Source: Solea solea (lineage: Eukaryota > Chordata > Actinopteri > Pleuronectiformes > Soleidae). From it: a stretch of 64,000 nt of DNA. Within the stretch, counting starts at the first letter, position 1; every line of letters begins with the position of its first letter. Shown here in pieces: positions 38,451 to 51,194 of the stretch. The position numbers and the translations under genes were made by a program. The notes under the pieces are model-generated. The model did no database searches. It saw only the letters and a list, made by a program, of their open reading frames with translations, and was not told the origin of the DNA. The stretch covers positions 11,221,001-11,285,000 of the forward strand of contig NC_081150.1 in NCBI RefSeq assembly GCF_958295425.1, in the 5' to 3' direction.

Positions 38451-41445
38451 GTTAAAGTCCCAGCCAGATGACATCTCTCTCACCCTTGGGGAAGAAAGCA
38501 AAGGAAGAGGTTCAGAGGAGAGCGGGAGAGGGCGGGATATGAGGGTGAGGAAACGGGAGGAGGGGGTGAAGGGTGGGGTTTGAGGGGCGTGAAGCAGTGT
38601 TCTTGAGGGAGTGCGTAGGATCCTTTGAGTCCTGGCACCTTATGGCATGGCCTGCAGTCAAACAGATGCTGCAGGCCGTGCCAGTCTTGAGCAGGGCACA
38701 GATGAGACCATTTAGAAGCAAAGGAGCGACGTGCCTTGTCTTACCAAGCAGTGTGTGTGTGTGTGTGTGAGTGAGTGTGTGTGTGTGTGGACCTGTCTCT
38801 CAAAGTAAAGGGAGCGTGAGTTGGTTGTTGACGCTATGCTAATGCGGCCGGGTTGATTGTACATTCACTGTTTCTTAGCCCGCTGCTCACAGGAAGCAGT
38901 GGTCATATTGGAGGTGCCAGCTGAGGAGCTACACTGTCACTAAATGTCTGACCTTTATTGTATCAAAAACTGGCCCACAAATCCACTTCTGAAGGAGCGT
39001 GAGGCAACATCCAGGAAACAGCCATTTTTTATTCATTTAAAAGGGACAAGCCATAGATTATTCCAACCTCATTTTGAGCAGTAACTCACATTCAACTATA
39101 GACAGGACATGCCTCTCTAATCATCCTCTGTTATATAACAAAGTCAGTATTGTATCAGATACTGTGGAGTGATCCTATGGAATCAAAATATGCATTTAAT
39201 GGATTCTTTGGTGTCATTAACTGTATACAAAAGGAGAATTAACCCCTAGTGCTCACATGGCAAAGCTCTGTGCCGCAGGTGCACCCTTGGTAAATTGCCG
39301 CAGGGATAATATACGACTCCTTACATGGACATCCTGGGGGTGTGTGTTTATAGATCGTCTTCATATGTGTTGTTGAGTCAAAGTTATGATTCATTTTAAA
39401 TCGCACATTTAAAAACAAACATTATTTTTGCTCCTAAAAAACGAGCCAAGCGAACTTTGAACTGTGACACATTTCCAAATTTCACATATTCAATTGAACA
39501 TTTTAGTACTTTTTTTTGCTCAGGTGTGTTTATTTAGGTGGTGAATCAGATTGTGCTGGAGAAAAAGGGGATATAAGGCGTTCTATACTGCACATTCTTA
39601 ACCCCCTTTGTATGTCATTTTAACATAGTCATTGAAAAAAAAAAAAAGCCTAAATGTTCTGTGTTCTAAGGATTCAGCGATGCTCTCATGCCTAAAAAAA
39701 AAAATTGAATTCACTATAATATCGATTACTCCCTTAGGAAACAATGGTGAATATTTTAATTCAAACCATTTTCTTCTGAGCGTCAATAAGATTCAATTTA
39801 ATGAGTACAAATCAAACAGTGACTCATTTATTAAGAATAATTCATTTCAGATTATCCTTACTCAGATTGGTTCGCTGATTTTTGTTGAGGAGCATGTTTT
39901 AGTGAACTTCAACCACACAGTGATGAGTGGTGTCTTTTCAGTGGGTTCAGTGGGTGCACTCTGAACACCTCAAATGGAAAAAAAAAAAAACCCAAAAAAC
40001 ATCATTTGCATTTTTTTTATTCATTTCCATTGTCCAATCCAACTAATTGAAAGGCTTGCCCTTGGCTTGGAAAACTACTCTCATACAGGAGAAACCGGTG
40101 GTGGCTGTTTCTGGATGCCCTGCAGCTATTAAAGTGAAAAATGTAACTTTACAACTAAATTGCATCTAACAGCGGTTGCCTACTGCTGCTTGTAGCTGCA
40201 TTTACAGTACATGTTTGGTCTTCAGCTAATGATGAAAACACAGGATTCAAGCACCATAGTCTCAGCGATTAACAGAACTCATTTGGAGATTATAAAATGC
40301 AACAAAACAAGTGTGGAGCTTTTAGGGTGTGGATGTTTACCAGGAGGGTGTAAAAGTTGTTTTTTAATAATGTTTATCAACTCTGATAATCTCTCTTTTG
40401 TGAGCTCGTGAATCTCTTGGCAAACATCACAAAATAAGAGAAAATTATTAATAATAAAGCCCTTTTCATTTGTAGCATATAATGTGGGTTTTTCCTATAA
40501 CCTGAGGCTAATTTCTGCTCCCGTTCCGTGTGTGCGTCTCCTCACACGTTTAAGGAAAATGAAAGAAAATGATCAGTTATGTATCTTAACTTGAGAATCT
40601 ATGCCTCTGTTTTGGAAAACTACCGACTCTAGTGGGTGGAAGCATGTACGTAAGTGGAAGGAAAGCAGCGCCGACTCTCTCCTCACTGTCGGTTCTCTCT
40701 CCTCCATCTCTATTTTTTTCAAGTGTAAGTGATAATATCCTCCCTTTTTCTACCTCTCACCAGCTTGAGTGATTTGCTAAGGCGGTGTGTGCATGTGTGT
40801 GCACGTGGACGCGCGCGCTTGTGTGTGTGTGTGTGTCTCACATTAGCCTTTTTCCATTAAAGCAATTTCATCGCCCATTGTATTCCTGAAGAGGACCTGG
40901 GAAGTCACTAATGGTGCCTTGCGTCCACACGCGCGCACTCGCGCGCACACACAGCGGCGTTGGCCGCACATGCACATGCACAGCCGAACATCTCTCTGTG
41001 CGTGCTATCATCACCTGTCACCTGATTGCTGTAAAACACACACATTAGCATAGAATGAGACACATTATCACTCCTGATTATGGTACGCTAAGAGGTTTCA
41101 CAGAAAAAAAAAAAGAAAAAAAAAGACCTCACACCTTTTCTCCACAATGCCTACTGCTAGTGAGATAAATGCATGTTGTCCAACATCTCTGGCGCTACTG
41201 AAACAGCCTGAAGACTCCGCTGATGGATTTAATGGGCCCTTGTTGTCCCTGATCATAACTACTCAGATTTGTCATGTCATTTTTCTTTAAATGCAGACGC
41301 TGCTGTGATCTAGATACCACCATCCAAACATGTACTTTGCATGCATTTTCAGCTGTTTTGAACGTGTAGTGAAAAGTGTCTCGCTGGTGGCGATTTCAAT
41401 ATGTTATTACTTGTTTTAATGAGCTTAAATCTAAGTAGGAACGTG

Positions 41446-41475
<30 letters not shown>
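41446..41475. repeat. (CA)n microsatellite
   Basis: About 15 CA units in the intergenic desert. Confidence 0.95.
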
Positions 41476-41477
<2 letters not shown>

Positions 41478-42052
41478 CCATACAGGACATTCATCAAGGG
41501 AGAGGTAACAGTGCATGACTTGCAGGTGGCCCCCTCTTCCCTGCCGTGATCAGAACAGGAAGTGTCAGTCTGGTACTGTGGAAGCAGTGGACACTTGTTA
41601 GAGTCAAAGGCCATCCCTCCCTGCCTTTTGCACTGTTTTCTTAAGTCTCCGTCGTTGTCGATGAGGTCCTGTCTGTATTGAAAGCTCATTTAAGCCATTT
41701 CAGCAGTGGAGGAAAACAGGAGGAAGGAGGGAAGATGCTGTCATTGATGGCTTTTTAACTATTTTCCTTTGTCTTTCCTGTGCTTGTTCATCAAAGCTAT
41801 GTCTAGATCCCTTTATAGCCGGGACAGGTCAAAAGGTGATGGGTGGATGAGGCTGAAGTGGGAATTCCCTTGAATTTGAGCTTTAGCCATGGTGCACTGT
41901 GAAAAAACTGAGAATCTACTTAGTGCACATATAATTTGGGGTTCTTGAGTGAAAGAAAAGCAAAAAAAAAAAATTTCAGAATGTTCCTTTATGCTTTGCA
42001 CATGCATTACAGACGCTGCAGGGATTTAGAGGTTTTTAACTTAAAACTACAA

Positions 42053-42088
42053 ACACACACACACACACACACACACACAACACACACA
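42053..42088. repeat. (CA)n microsatellite
   Basis: CA tract with one interruption. A GA-rich tract follows at 42280-42330. Confidence 0.95.
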
Positions 42089-42687
42089 CTGGGTGTGCTA
42101 GTCTGTGATAATGACATAATTGTCCCGGAGCACACAGCCATGCAAATAGGGAAGATGGCTTGTGTTGCCATCCGTAGGTCTTTGCCATCTATTTCCATTA
42201 TTCTAATGCACTGCTACTGATGACCTGCTCTCACACAATTAACTGTCAGTGACTGAGCGAGGCTGAAGCACAGCACACAGAGAGAGAGGGAGCGAGAGGG
42301 AGAGAGGGAGAGAGAGAGAGAGGGAAGGGGGGGAGTTGGTATTTGAGAAAAAAAAAAATGTCTGCCCTAATCTTTCTACTCTGATCTTCTGGCCTATTTT
42401 TAAAAGATGGCGTAGCAGCAGTGACATATGGTAACTTTTCCATTCTAGTTTTTGTTTGCTATTTCTCACCACTTTCTCGTCCATCCCTGGAGTCAGAGTT
42501 GGAGCGAGTTAAGCAAAGAAGAGAAGAAAAAAAAAAGGACTCATATTCCTTAGTTCTCGGTCCTGACACTTTTTTTCCACGTCTTTCCTCGTGCCCTTAT
42601 TTTCAACAGCACAGTCCAAGATTCCCATTTGCTGACGTGGTCTCAGACTTTTGGATCCTTGTGTGTTTGTTGTGAGTTGAGTAAGTT

Positions 42688-42722
42688 GAGTGAGTGAGTG
42701 AGTGAGTGAGTGAGTGAGTGAG
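42688..42722. repeat. (GAGT)n microsatellite
   Basis: About eight tandem GAGT tetranucleotides. Confidence 0.95.
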
Positions 42723-43269
42723 ATCTTAGAGAATGGGCTGTTGATTCAGGTCTGTTCCTTGGCTCCCCGTCTCATGGTCTTGGCCCAGGTCTGATCCCTG
42801 TGATTGGATCGGGGGCCTTTTGTGGTGGCTGATGGGACAGAATTAAGCCAAGTGGCACACACTGAGCACACTCCATGGCGGGCAGATGGACGGAAAGTGA
42901 AAGAGCTGTGATTTCTCATTGTGTCCAGCCGTCTTTTGGGGTGTGTGCGATACCCCCAGAGTGCATCCTCCATCCAAGAGCTCTATTCTCCAATCAGTGG
43001 CCACCGCTTCCTGAGTCCAGAGACACGCCTCTCCAAGATTTCATCTCTGTATCAGACCACAACTGGGTTGTAAGCAGCTTAGAGAAGAATAATGTGGAGC
43101 AAGATATAGCTGCTCAGCCTTTGTTCAAGGCTCTCTCAAATCTCTCACTGTGGTTTGTTTTTTTTTCCTCCCACCAAACTTTTTGCTCATTTGTGACGAA
43201 AAGCAGCTGAACAAAAACATATGATTTAAACCTATACTACATGTAGAAAAATAGATGTAACCTTCTGGT

Positions 43270-43551
43270 TTAAAGCCAAAGTAGTCGGGTGGAAGTAGCA
43301 GTTAGCCTCCAAGAGGAGACTCAGCTGGTTGCAAAAATATGTCAATTTGAATGAAAGTCGTTGGGAAAACAAATCTACTTCTAGTTTCAGGTCATCTAGA
43401 GAACATGATATGAGAGCACACTGGTGAGATTGACAGCTGGTATCATCCAATAGATGCGTGGTTATAGGTGAATTTCCAGTGCTCGTCAAATCACAAATCT
43501 TGTGGCTTCACAACAGGAAGACTATGTTCATTTTTTATATACAGTCTATGG
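43270..43551 (-). repeat. Dispersed repeat family 'X', copy C
   Basis: Same orientation as copy B: 'cactggtgagattgacagct', then 'catccaatagatgcgtggtta', and 'tatatacagtctatgg' at the end. It is more diverged than A and B. The 'tatatacagtctatgg' word is frequent at the edges of fish repeats in my experience and may mark the end of the element. Confidence 0.55.
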
Positions 43552-44997
43552 ATCTAACTGAAGTCACTGGATCAGTGCACTTGCAGTTGTGTCATAACAT
43601 TGAAAATGAGCTCATATGCTCAACGGACCTGAGAAGTACGGCCTAAAATGTTGGTTTAAACATATTTCAAAACCGATTATCAGGATCTATATTAGAATTA
43701 AATGCCCAAGGCCGTACAAGTTCTCACCAAACATATTTAACCTCTTACCGTTGGAGTTACTGTGCCCAGCGCCTGCAGCTTAGCCTCAGTGAGATTTACA
43801 CCACACCATGTGTAATAGTTATTTGACCCACTGCTTTTACATATGTGAGTGTGTTTGGGTGAAACGTGCCGATTACAGCAGATTACTTACACCCATGTAA
43901 AAACAGGAATTAGTTCCCAATAAGAACTGCTTAAAGGCCCTAAAAACGTCAAAGATAATCATTAGGCCAAGGGGAACATCGCTCATGGCATCACACAAAC
44001 ACCCACTCTCACCATTACATGTCAGAAAAAGAGTAAATACCCATACCCTCCCTTTCTCCTGAAGCCACCAAACTGAGCTGGTAGCAGCGGTGCTTAACTG
44101 CTCCTCTGAGCTGGACATTAGCCAGGGGCGCTTCAGATTTTCATTTGGTCAGGAGGGATCATGTGAAAAGGCCAAAAATTGTTTCCAGGAAAGGTGTACA
44201 AAACGCTCACTATCCAGTCCATCCTCTGTCTCGTACTGATTCAGGCAGAACCTTTTGTCTTCTGTTCTGAGCGACAACGGGGAGGGAGAGAGAGAGAGAG
44301 AGAGAGACTATAGGAGATAACAGGGGTAACATGGCATCCCCAGTATGGGTTGAGTGATCTACTTAGAAAGGCCATGGCAGGCCCGGCCAGCAGAAGCCAG
44401 ATAGATGCCTGAGCAGCCTGGCCAGGGACCAGATGCCCCTTTAAATCTGCACTGATGGCTAATCTCTAATCTGGAGATTTACTCTATCTGTTCCTTTCTC
44501 CCTCTGCTTCTGTTTCACTCTCTGTTTCCACTTCCCCACATCTATAGATGGAGCAATCTGTGAGTATTTCAAAAATACATTTATCTCCAAAAATGTGTTA
44601 TTAAAGACCGTCTAATTCCCAGCACAGCCCTCAGCTACCTCAGCCCCACCCCCCCCTTATCAAGCCGCAACAACACACACATTATATACACACGCAATGC
44701 TGTTTTTTTTGTTTTTTGTTTTGCAGATGGCCACATAATGCACAATCAGCCAAACAAGACGGTTGATTTTAGGGTGAAATGTTAGACTCCCTCTCCGTTG
44801 CAGGGTATCCTTGGTGGACACCATTAAATGTGAGCTGCATGGAGCGAGCCAGCACCAGTCACAACCAATCCGGAGTCTTTCTTCATCTGGACCCAGTTCC
44901 AGTCCAAAAACTGGAGCATGGAAAGGATGGCCCGCTTGAAACAATGTGGCGGAATAACTGAAAGGCATAATGAGCCGATTCTTCACACACCTTCTAA

Positions 44998-45197
44998 NNN
45001 NNNNNNNNNNNNNNNNNNNNNNNNNNNNNNNNNNNNNNNNNNNNNNNNNNNNNNNNNNNNNNNNNNNNNNNNNNNNNNNNNNNNNNNNNNNNNNNNNNNN
45101 NNNNNNNNNNNNNNNNNNNNNNNNNNNNNNNNNNNNNNNNNNNNNNNNNNNNNNNNNNNNNNNNNNNNNNNNNNNNNNNNNNNNNNNNNNNNNNNNN
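44998..45197. other. Assembly gap (200 N)
   Basis: Exactly 200 N bases. The flanks are ordinary intergenic DNA and nothing shows what was lost. ORFs that read through it are artefacts. Confidence 0.99.
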
Positions 45198-45921
45198 TGT
45201 CAGACTCATCTTAAATATTATCAGGAATATTTCGAACATGAGTTTTACACGGTGAAGAGACGATCACTTTAAGTGCTGCTTTCTTTCCCCTGCTCCTTAA
45301 AAAGACATATTATGGTGATGATAAAGCCACATCAGTGCTATACTTGAAAAAGCTGCTTTCTTGTAGAAAGAGGCAACAGAAAACTGTTGTGCTCCTGTTT
45401 GGTCACTGTGGTGAGGATGCAGCAGTAAGAAGACGCCTGTACGACCGCAGCTTTTCCTCAGAGCTGGGCTTGTGTTGTGTCATAACAACCTTTGTGTGAA
45501 AAACACTGTAGCTGCTGTATGCTTTTGTCCTTCATTGTTTAGGAAAGACAATAATGCAGTTCCTTTGTGCCATAAATTGAGGGGTCATTTTTATGCTAAA
45601 ATCCCTGCCCCAATTGCCAAGAGCATAACAGAAGCAGCAAGGCTTAAAGTGGACCAATATTCATTTGGATGGTGTCATTCTTCTATCTAATCAAATCAGT
45701 TGGACTATCACGAGGACAGCTTTTAGACAAACAAACAGGGACGACAATCTGAAGGAATGTTTGAGCGAGTAAAGTGTCGACTCGTTGATAAGGGTGTAAA
45801 CTCGACAGCCCCAGACATGACATCGGGGGGGGAAAACTCACAAAAAATAGGTATAACTTGTGCACAAAATACTAATTTAATCATATTAATACCGTTCCGC
45901 AAAGAGGGCCAAAGCTGCACA

Positions 45922-46037
45922 ATGGACAGAGATTGTGTGATTGAGTTTTATTTTAGGTTGGGAATGAGTTACAAAGATATTCTCAAATGTCTGGCATTGC
46001 CAAGAATCGTCATTATTACTAAATTATTGTGTGGTAC
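45922..46037 (+). pseudogene. Probable transposase/integrase N-terminal relic
   Basis: Translates as MDRDCVIEFYFRLGMSYKDI followed by LKCLALPRIVIITK. The pattern 'MDR..-IEFYF-LG-.YKDI...LA' resembles the N-terminal helix-turn-helix opening of fish integrase-core transposon proteins as I remember them. Nothing recognisable follows: no catalytic DDE region is present and the reading frame ends at 46098. If real, it is a short dead fragment. The assignment rests on memory of the family and could be chance. Confidence 0.35.
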
Positions 46038-46241
46038 TCATTTTGTGGCCACAAATGAAGGTTTTTTATCCCATGTCATGTCTGGAGCTCCGTACTAATA
46101 TGTAATAAATGAAAAAAATGTGGTGTACTACTGATAATGGCTAAAAACAGCAATCAAAAGTCTGATAATACAATTACAAATATTTGCATAAATAAAACCT
46201 ACATTGGTGGATGGGTGTGCCTTCTTTGCAGAGGTCTTATA

Positions 46242-46267
46242 TATTTATTTATTTATTTATTTATTTT
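46242..46267. repeat. (ATTT)n microsatellite
   Basis: About six tandem ATTT units. Confidence 0.9.
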
Positions 46268-47840
46268 TCGAGCCAGCTCCCCTTCATGAGTCACTGTCAT
46301 TGGCGATGGCACCAAGACCGCCTGAAGCAAGCTCCTCAAGGTGAATTCACGGGAAAATGTCTTTGAAACTCCCCGAAGCTACTGACTGCACAGGCGATCA
46401 ATGCAGCTGTGAAAATGCAAGTCTTCTCATCAAAGTTGGGCTTAAATTAGGGGCAATTAAGGTATTTCCAAAGCCACCATAAAACAAAAGCCACATGACA
46501 GAGGAGCGGTGGCTTCACCATTACCCATAATCGCCCACTAACTTCACACATAGCGGCAGCAACAAGGTCAAAAATGTGAAACCGAGATGTTTTTTTCTTT
46601 TTTCATCTAAAATGCACATGCCGCTCACGACAACAGCAAAATCCCTGTGAAACAAAATCATTTATACACTGAGAGCTATAGACCCCCTCCTCCACTTCCC
46701 CTTTTTTATAATCATATCAGTAATAGGGTCTTTTGTTTGATAATGAGAGCGGCTATTTCTGATAAGTAATAATAATAATGGCTATTACAATTTTATCTGT
46801 TGGGGCTGAATAAATAACAATGCTTTGTGCAACATTCAGCATCACACGAAAACACACACACACACATTCTGCAGGTCTGTAATTGTGGGGTTGATGCTGA
46901 AGTGGCTGGCCACCGCGGTCAGGCAACACTGAGAGGAAAGCAAAGGTCCTTGGAGTTATTGTTACTGGTGTAACAATGAAGACGATTTAGTGTTAATCAT
47001 ATGCTTTCGTCTGGCAATAAAGTCCTGGTTTTGTTCGACCTTTGATGAGACTGTGTTGATGTTAATTGTACGGTGGAATAATAATTAAGTTAATGACATG
47101 GGGCTCTTTGCATATAATTTAAGAGAACATGTTTGTGGTGCTGGGAGAAGACTGGCACTTATAATGACCCACTCAGTCCTCACTGTTTACAAAAGTTGGA
47201 GAGGTCGAGATCACACGTCACTTGCAAACAAGACGCTGAGGGAATCTCAGAAGTTCCAGCACACACAGTCGTAGATCAGCGTTAACTTTGAACGCCCTTT
47301 CTGAAACTAAAGTGTGGCCAGTTATCCGCGTTTGTGTGCCGCAGTCTGTGAGCGTCACACACTGAGGGACCAAAAACTCCACGACAAAGTGACAACTTTT
47401 CCGCCGCTCCTGCCGCCTGCCAGCGTCAATGGCTCCAGCTGCAACTGCCAAAACACTGATTCACAATCTGACAAAAATGGGACGATGACAAAAAGTTCAT
47501 TCTTAACTCAAAACACAGTGTCGATGCTTGAGATAGAATTTCTCTCCTTTGTGAGATGGATGATAATAGGTGAAAACAAAGAATTGGGGAGTAAAATGCT
47601 TCAGCTGAGCGTGATTACAGCTGTGGCCATCATTAGGCAGCCTCTTTAATGTAATTGATGGAGTGGATTCTCATAGCAGACCTCAATAGACTGGGCAGGG
47701 TCTCCTCGTTTATTTGGACTCATCTGCATTTGGTGTGTGTGTGTGTGTGTGTGTGTGGTGAGGTAGAGCCAGAGTGAGCAATAATTATGACTTCACACTC
47801 TTCAGACACTTAGAGAAAAGAGCAAAACAAAATGCAGTAA

Positions 47841-47842
<2 letters not shown>

Positions 47843-47898
<56 letters not shown>

Positions 47899-47911
47899 AC
47901 TATGTTTGAAC

Positions 47912-47944
<33 letters not shown>

Positions 47945-47970
47945 GGAGAGAGAAAGAGAGAGGGAGGGAG
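47843..47970. repeat. Compound (TG)n-(GA)n microsatellite
   Basis: A 54-bp TG tract (47843-47896), a short unique spacer, a second TG tract (47913-47926), then GA/GGGA repeats to about 47970. A smaller TG tract is at 47733-47757. Confidence 0.95.
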
Positions 47971-50849
47971 TGAGACTGTTTGCATTTGCTCAAGGATCCC
48001 GACCCTTCAGAAATGACACGTTTTCTCTATCTACCCCATCCTTTCCCCACACATTAGGTGCTTACAAAAGACAGAGCACTAATGCATCATCTAATTGGCC
48101 TAGGCTTCTGCCTCTGCCTCTCCCTCCATCACTCTATTAGCTCAGTAATTACCCATATGCCTAGGCGAGGCGGGCGTCCAGATAATGGCCGCCTCAAGGG
48201 CCCTTGAGCGCAGTAGAGAGGGGCCGCAGTCTGTCACTGGGGGAACACGGCATGCTCTCCAAACTATCCCAGCACAGTACTGGGAAAAACACAATGGGGA
48301 AAGAGTTTGGCAAGTTGGTATCCACCAGCCTCTCCAAAAAAAAAGGAGTTGAGGGAGTGGAGAAGCAAATTGGGGGCTGTTCAAATTAGATGTTCAATTG
48401 TGTAATATCATTTGTTGTGTGCAAGAGTAAACACCACACATATTCTTGTATTTTCCTTGAGACAGAGACAGAAATTGTTGCACATTTTGTCCTAAAACCA
48501 TATTCAAGCACAGTGTCCTTAGACTGCAACAGCTCACAGTTTCAATCAGAGCTGATGCATCAGCCTGCGATAATGCAATTAGCTCACTCACCAGAAAACC
48601 TGCCTTTACATCAGGATGTATCTCTGTGAGAACTGAATGTTGTTCATCCAAACTCTGCAGGGACGCAACATGATTCCAACACCTTGTCATCACTGCAATC
48701 ATTTAAATAATAATGTACAGTATACTGCAAAATAACAAAACACAAATGCATACTGATACAACGGTTTTGACTTTGAGGTATATCAGCTCGTCAACTTTCA
48801 GTGACGACATTTAAAGGCTCATGGTGTTTCATTCAGCCTCACCCTCTAAAAAAGACTAAACTCCCTCACAGGTGGACGATGGAGGGATCCCCATCTCAGT
48901 GTAAGCACATTGTAAAATGACAGGGCTGCTTTTCTTCTCTTCCTCTTTCCTCTTCAAAACAAGTCTCAGTCTTAAAATCCTTTTAAAACAGGAATCATAA
49001 TTCTACAATCTCCAGTCTTCAGCCTCTTAATTAAATTTACATAATCTGCCACAGAATCAAACTGGCCCCCCCATCCCCAAATGACACTCTCGAAAAACAA
49101 TAAAACAAAGAGCATCTTAAATAATTCCCTTGCTCTCTGCAGCATAATATGGATTACAGAGCGCTCAGCCTCTTCCTCTCTCTCTCTGCCTCCCGCTCTT
49201 GCTGCCTCAATCTGGAATATGGTCTCATCCCATCCATCCACTCAAGGCAGATTTTGTGACACTCAAGCTGACCATCCAGCATTATCTATCTATTTTTTTT
49301 TCTAAATCAGATAAATATATAAATAAAGGATTCAGCTAATATATGCCCTAACACGGTCTAAGGCTTGAGATCTGTGGACTTAATCTGGGTTTTTGGGGAG
49401 GTATCTTCCCTTGGCCGTTAAGAGATTTGTGAGATCACTGTCGGTCCTGGGCCGGCTGAATTATCTTTGCGTATTGTGTTAATCTGTTGGCATGCAGATT
49501 GTGGTAGACTAAGGTTCAAGTGGGGAGGATTAGCAGAGATCTGAGCAAAGCTGATGCAGGCAGCCTTCTCAAAAAAATGACCCAAGCATTTGGACCCCTC
49601 CATGGGTTTTGTGGACACTGACCAAGGGTACCAGAGGAACACAGTCTCTCTCATACACATTCACATACAAAGATACACACAAATCCACGCTCTCCATTCC
49701 AGATAATTCCCCTCTTAAAACCTCCCCTTAGACCAACCATTGCAAGTGCAGGACCCAAAATGCAAAAATCAGTGGCCATGCCCACTCCATAAATCCCAAA
49801 ACCTTTTAGAGCTACTTGACAGAGAGAAATCCATCTAGAGAGGACATCCACCTTCCATTACTAAGAGACTAATGTCTAGTTTTAACTCGGCAGTGTTTAT
49901 TTACATCATAGCATCTAAATAAAGCCCTTTTTGCCACAACGTCAACCCAGTAATACCTTATTAAGATGCTTCTAACACAAAACCAGAGCACCGACGAGGT
50001 TTGTAACTTTGTTAACTGTACGTTGTCGGTTCAATAACCCAGCACTTTGTGTCGGACTTTCCATGATTATCTCTGGAGAGTGATAAAATCACTTCAGGTA
50101 AATGAGTGATTGGACTGAAGGACCGCTGAAGTACAACTTAGCAGTCCTTTGGCAGCTTCTGTTTGCTAAATGGAGCCATGGAGTTGGGAGGATGAGGAGG
50201 CTGGAAGGGTCAGCGGGGTCCATATGGACCAGCAATTGGACAACTCTCGGAGGGACGAGCAACCAATCGCGTCCTGCGCAGATCCTCAACCCCGAGGCCC
50301 GGAGATCCAGCACGAGAGCGGAGATTTCATTCCCACCAATCACTTGGCGTCGGCGAAAGCTAATTGAACGATTCTCTCAAATCATTTTATCTGGTTTAAG
50401 TTGTAGGCGACAGAAATAACATTGTTGGAGGTGCGCTTGTCTTTATGGAAATGTAAAGGAAACAAATATCGGTTTCTACTGAGATCATTGCTTTAATTCT
50501 TCAGACGGCACGGAGAATAAAAAACATTTAATTTCCTTTACCTATATACATAAATATTATACAAACTCACTTTAGTGTTGCACGCAGAATAATGAGTCCA
50601 CTGACCAAGACACAGAAAAAGAGTCGCATCTATGACGGCATCTAGTTTAATCAACCAAATGTCCTCGTCTGGCCTCCGTCTCATAACTGTGCAGAATCTT
50701 CTGCGTCTTTCTGCCTGCGCTAACAAGGTTAATAGGTCTCTAATATGGTAAACGTCACTTCATTTGTACCCTGGCCCTTAAATGATCTTCCAGATGTCAA
50801 GACTTCCAGAGCACTTGTTTTGTCATCTCTCCAATTAAAAACAAATGTG

Positions 50850-50975
50850 CTACTGGAGGAAGTTTCTGGCTAATTTCTTTTGTGCATTTGTGATCCATGA
50901 GCAAGCAATAAGGACACTAATATAATCTGATTAGCAGTGGCCACAGGACTCCTTGATTGATTCACGTCCAATATG
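50850..50975. promoter_or_regulatory. Candidate PBX/HOX-type regulatory block
   Basis: Contains 'tctggctaatttct', 'aatctgattagcagtggcca' and, at 50953-50962, 'ttgattgatt' (a TGATTGAT-type PBX/HOX-like word). Repeat-free and non-coding. Confidence 0.3.
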
Positions 50976-51194
50976 GTTTTCCACAAATGTAATTCCCTAC
51001 TCCTCATCTCTTCGCTCTTTTACTATTCTTGGAAACGTTGTTTAACTGCCTCCAGTTATTATTGTGCTCCCCCTTTTCTTGGTCAATATTTCCAAAGGAA
51101 ACTGCAATGGAAGGAAAGATTATCAAACAGAAGTGATTCTTGTAAGTCCGGTGAATAAGAAACGCTTGACGAGAGAGAGCGAGAGCGAGAGAGA

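Larger units (their letters stand above)
31731..44997. other. Gene-free region downstream of rps6kc1
   Basis: No exon chain or known protein family is recognisable on either strand. It contains the SINEs, family-X repeats and microsatellites listed separately, with unique sequence between. Blocks at about 36820-36970, 38815-38950 and 44380-44500 are free of simple repeats and look like possible regulatory sequence. In human, RPS6KC1 is followed by a large desert and then PROX1, so this may be the equivalent interval (inference). Confidence 0.6.

Noticed and set aside
42875..43210. 111-codon open frame in the desert
   Set aside because: No recognisable protein family, no splice partners, and ordinary base composition.
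44918..45272. Open frames crossing the N run
   Set aside because: They exist only because unknown bases are read as open codons.
47843..47970. CRISPR-like array
   Set aside because: Regular repetition is a simple dinucleotide microsatellite without unique spacers, and the genome is eukaryotic.
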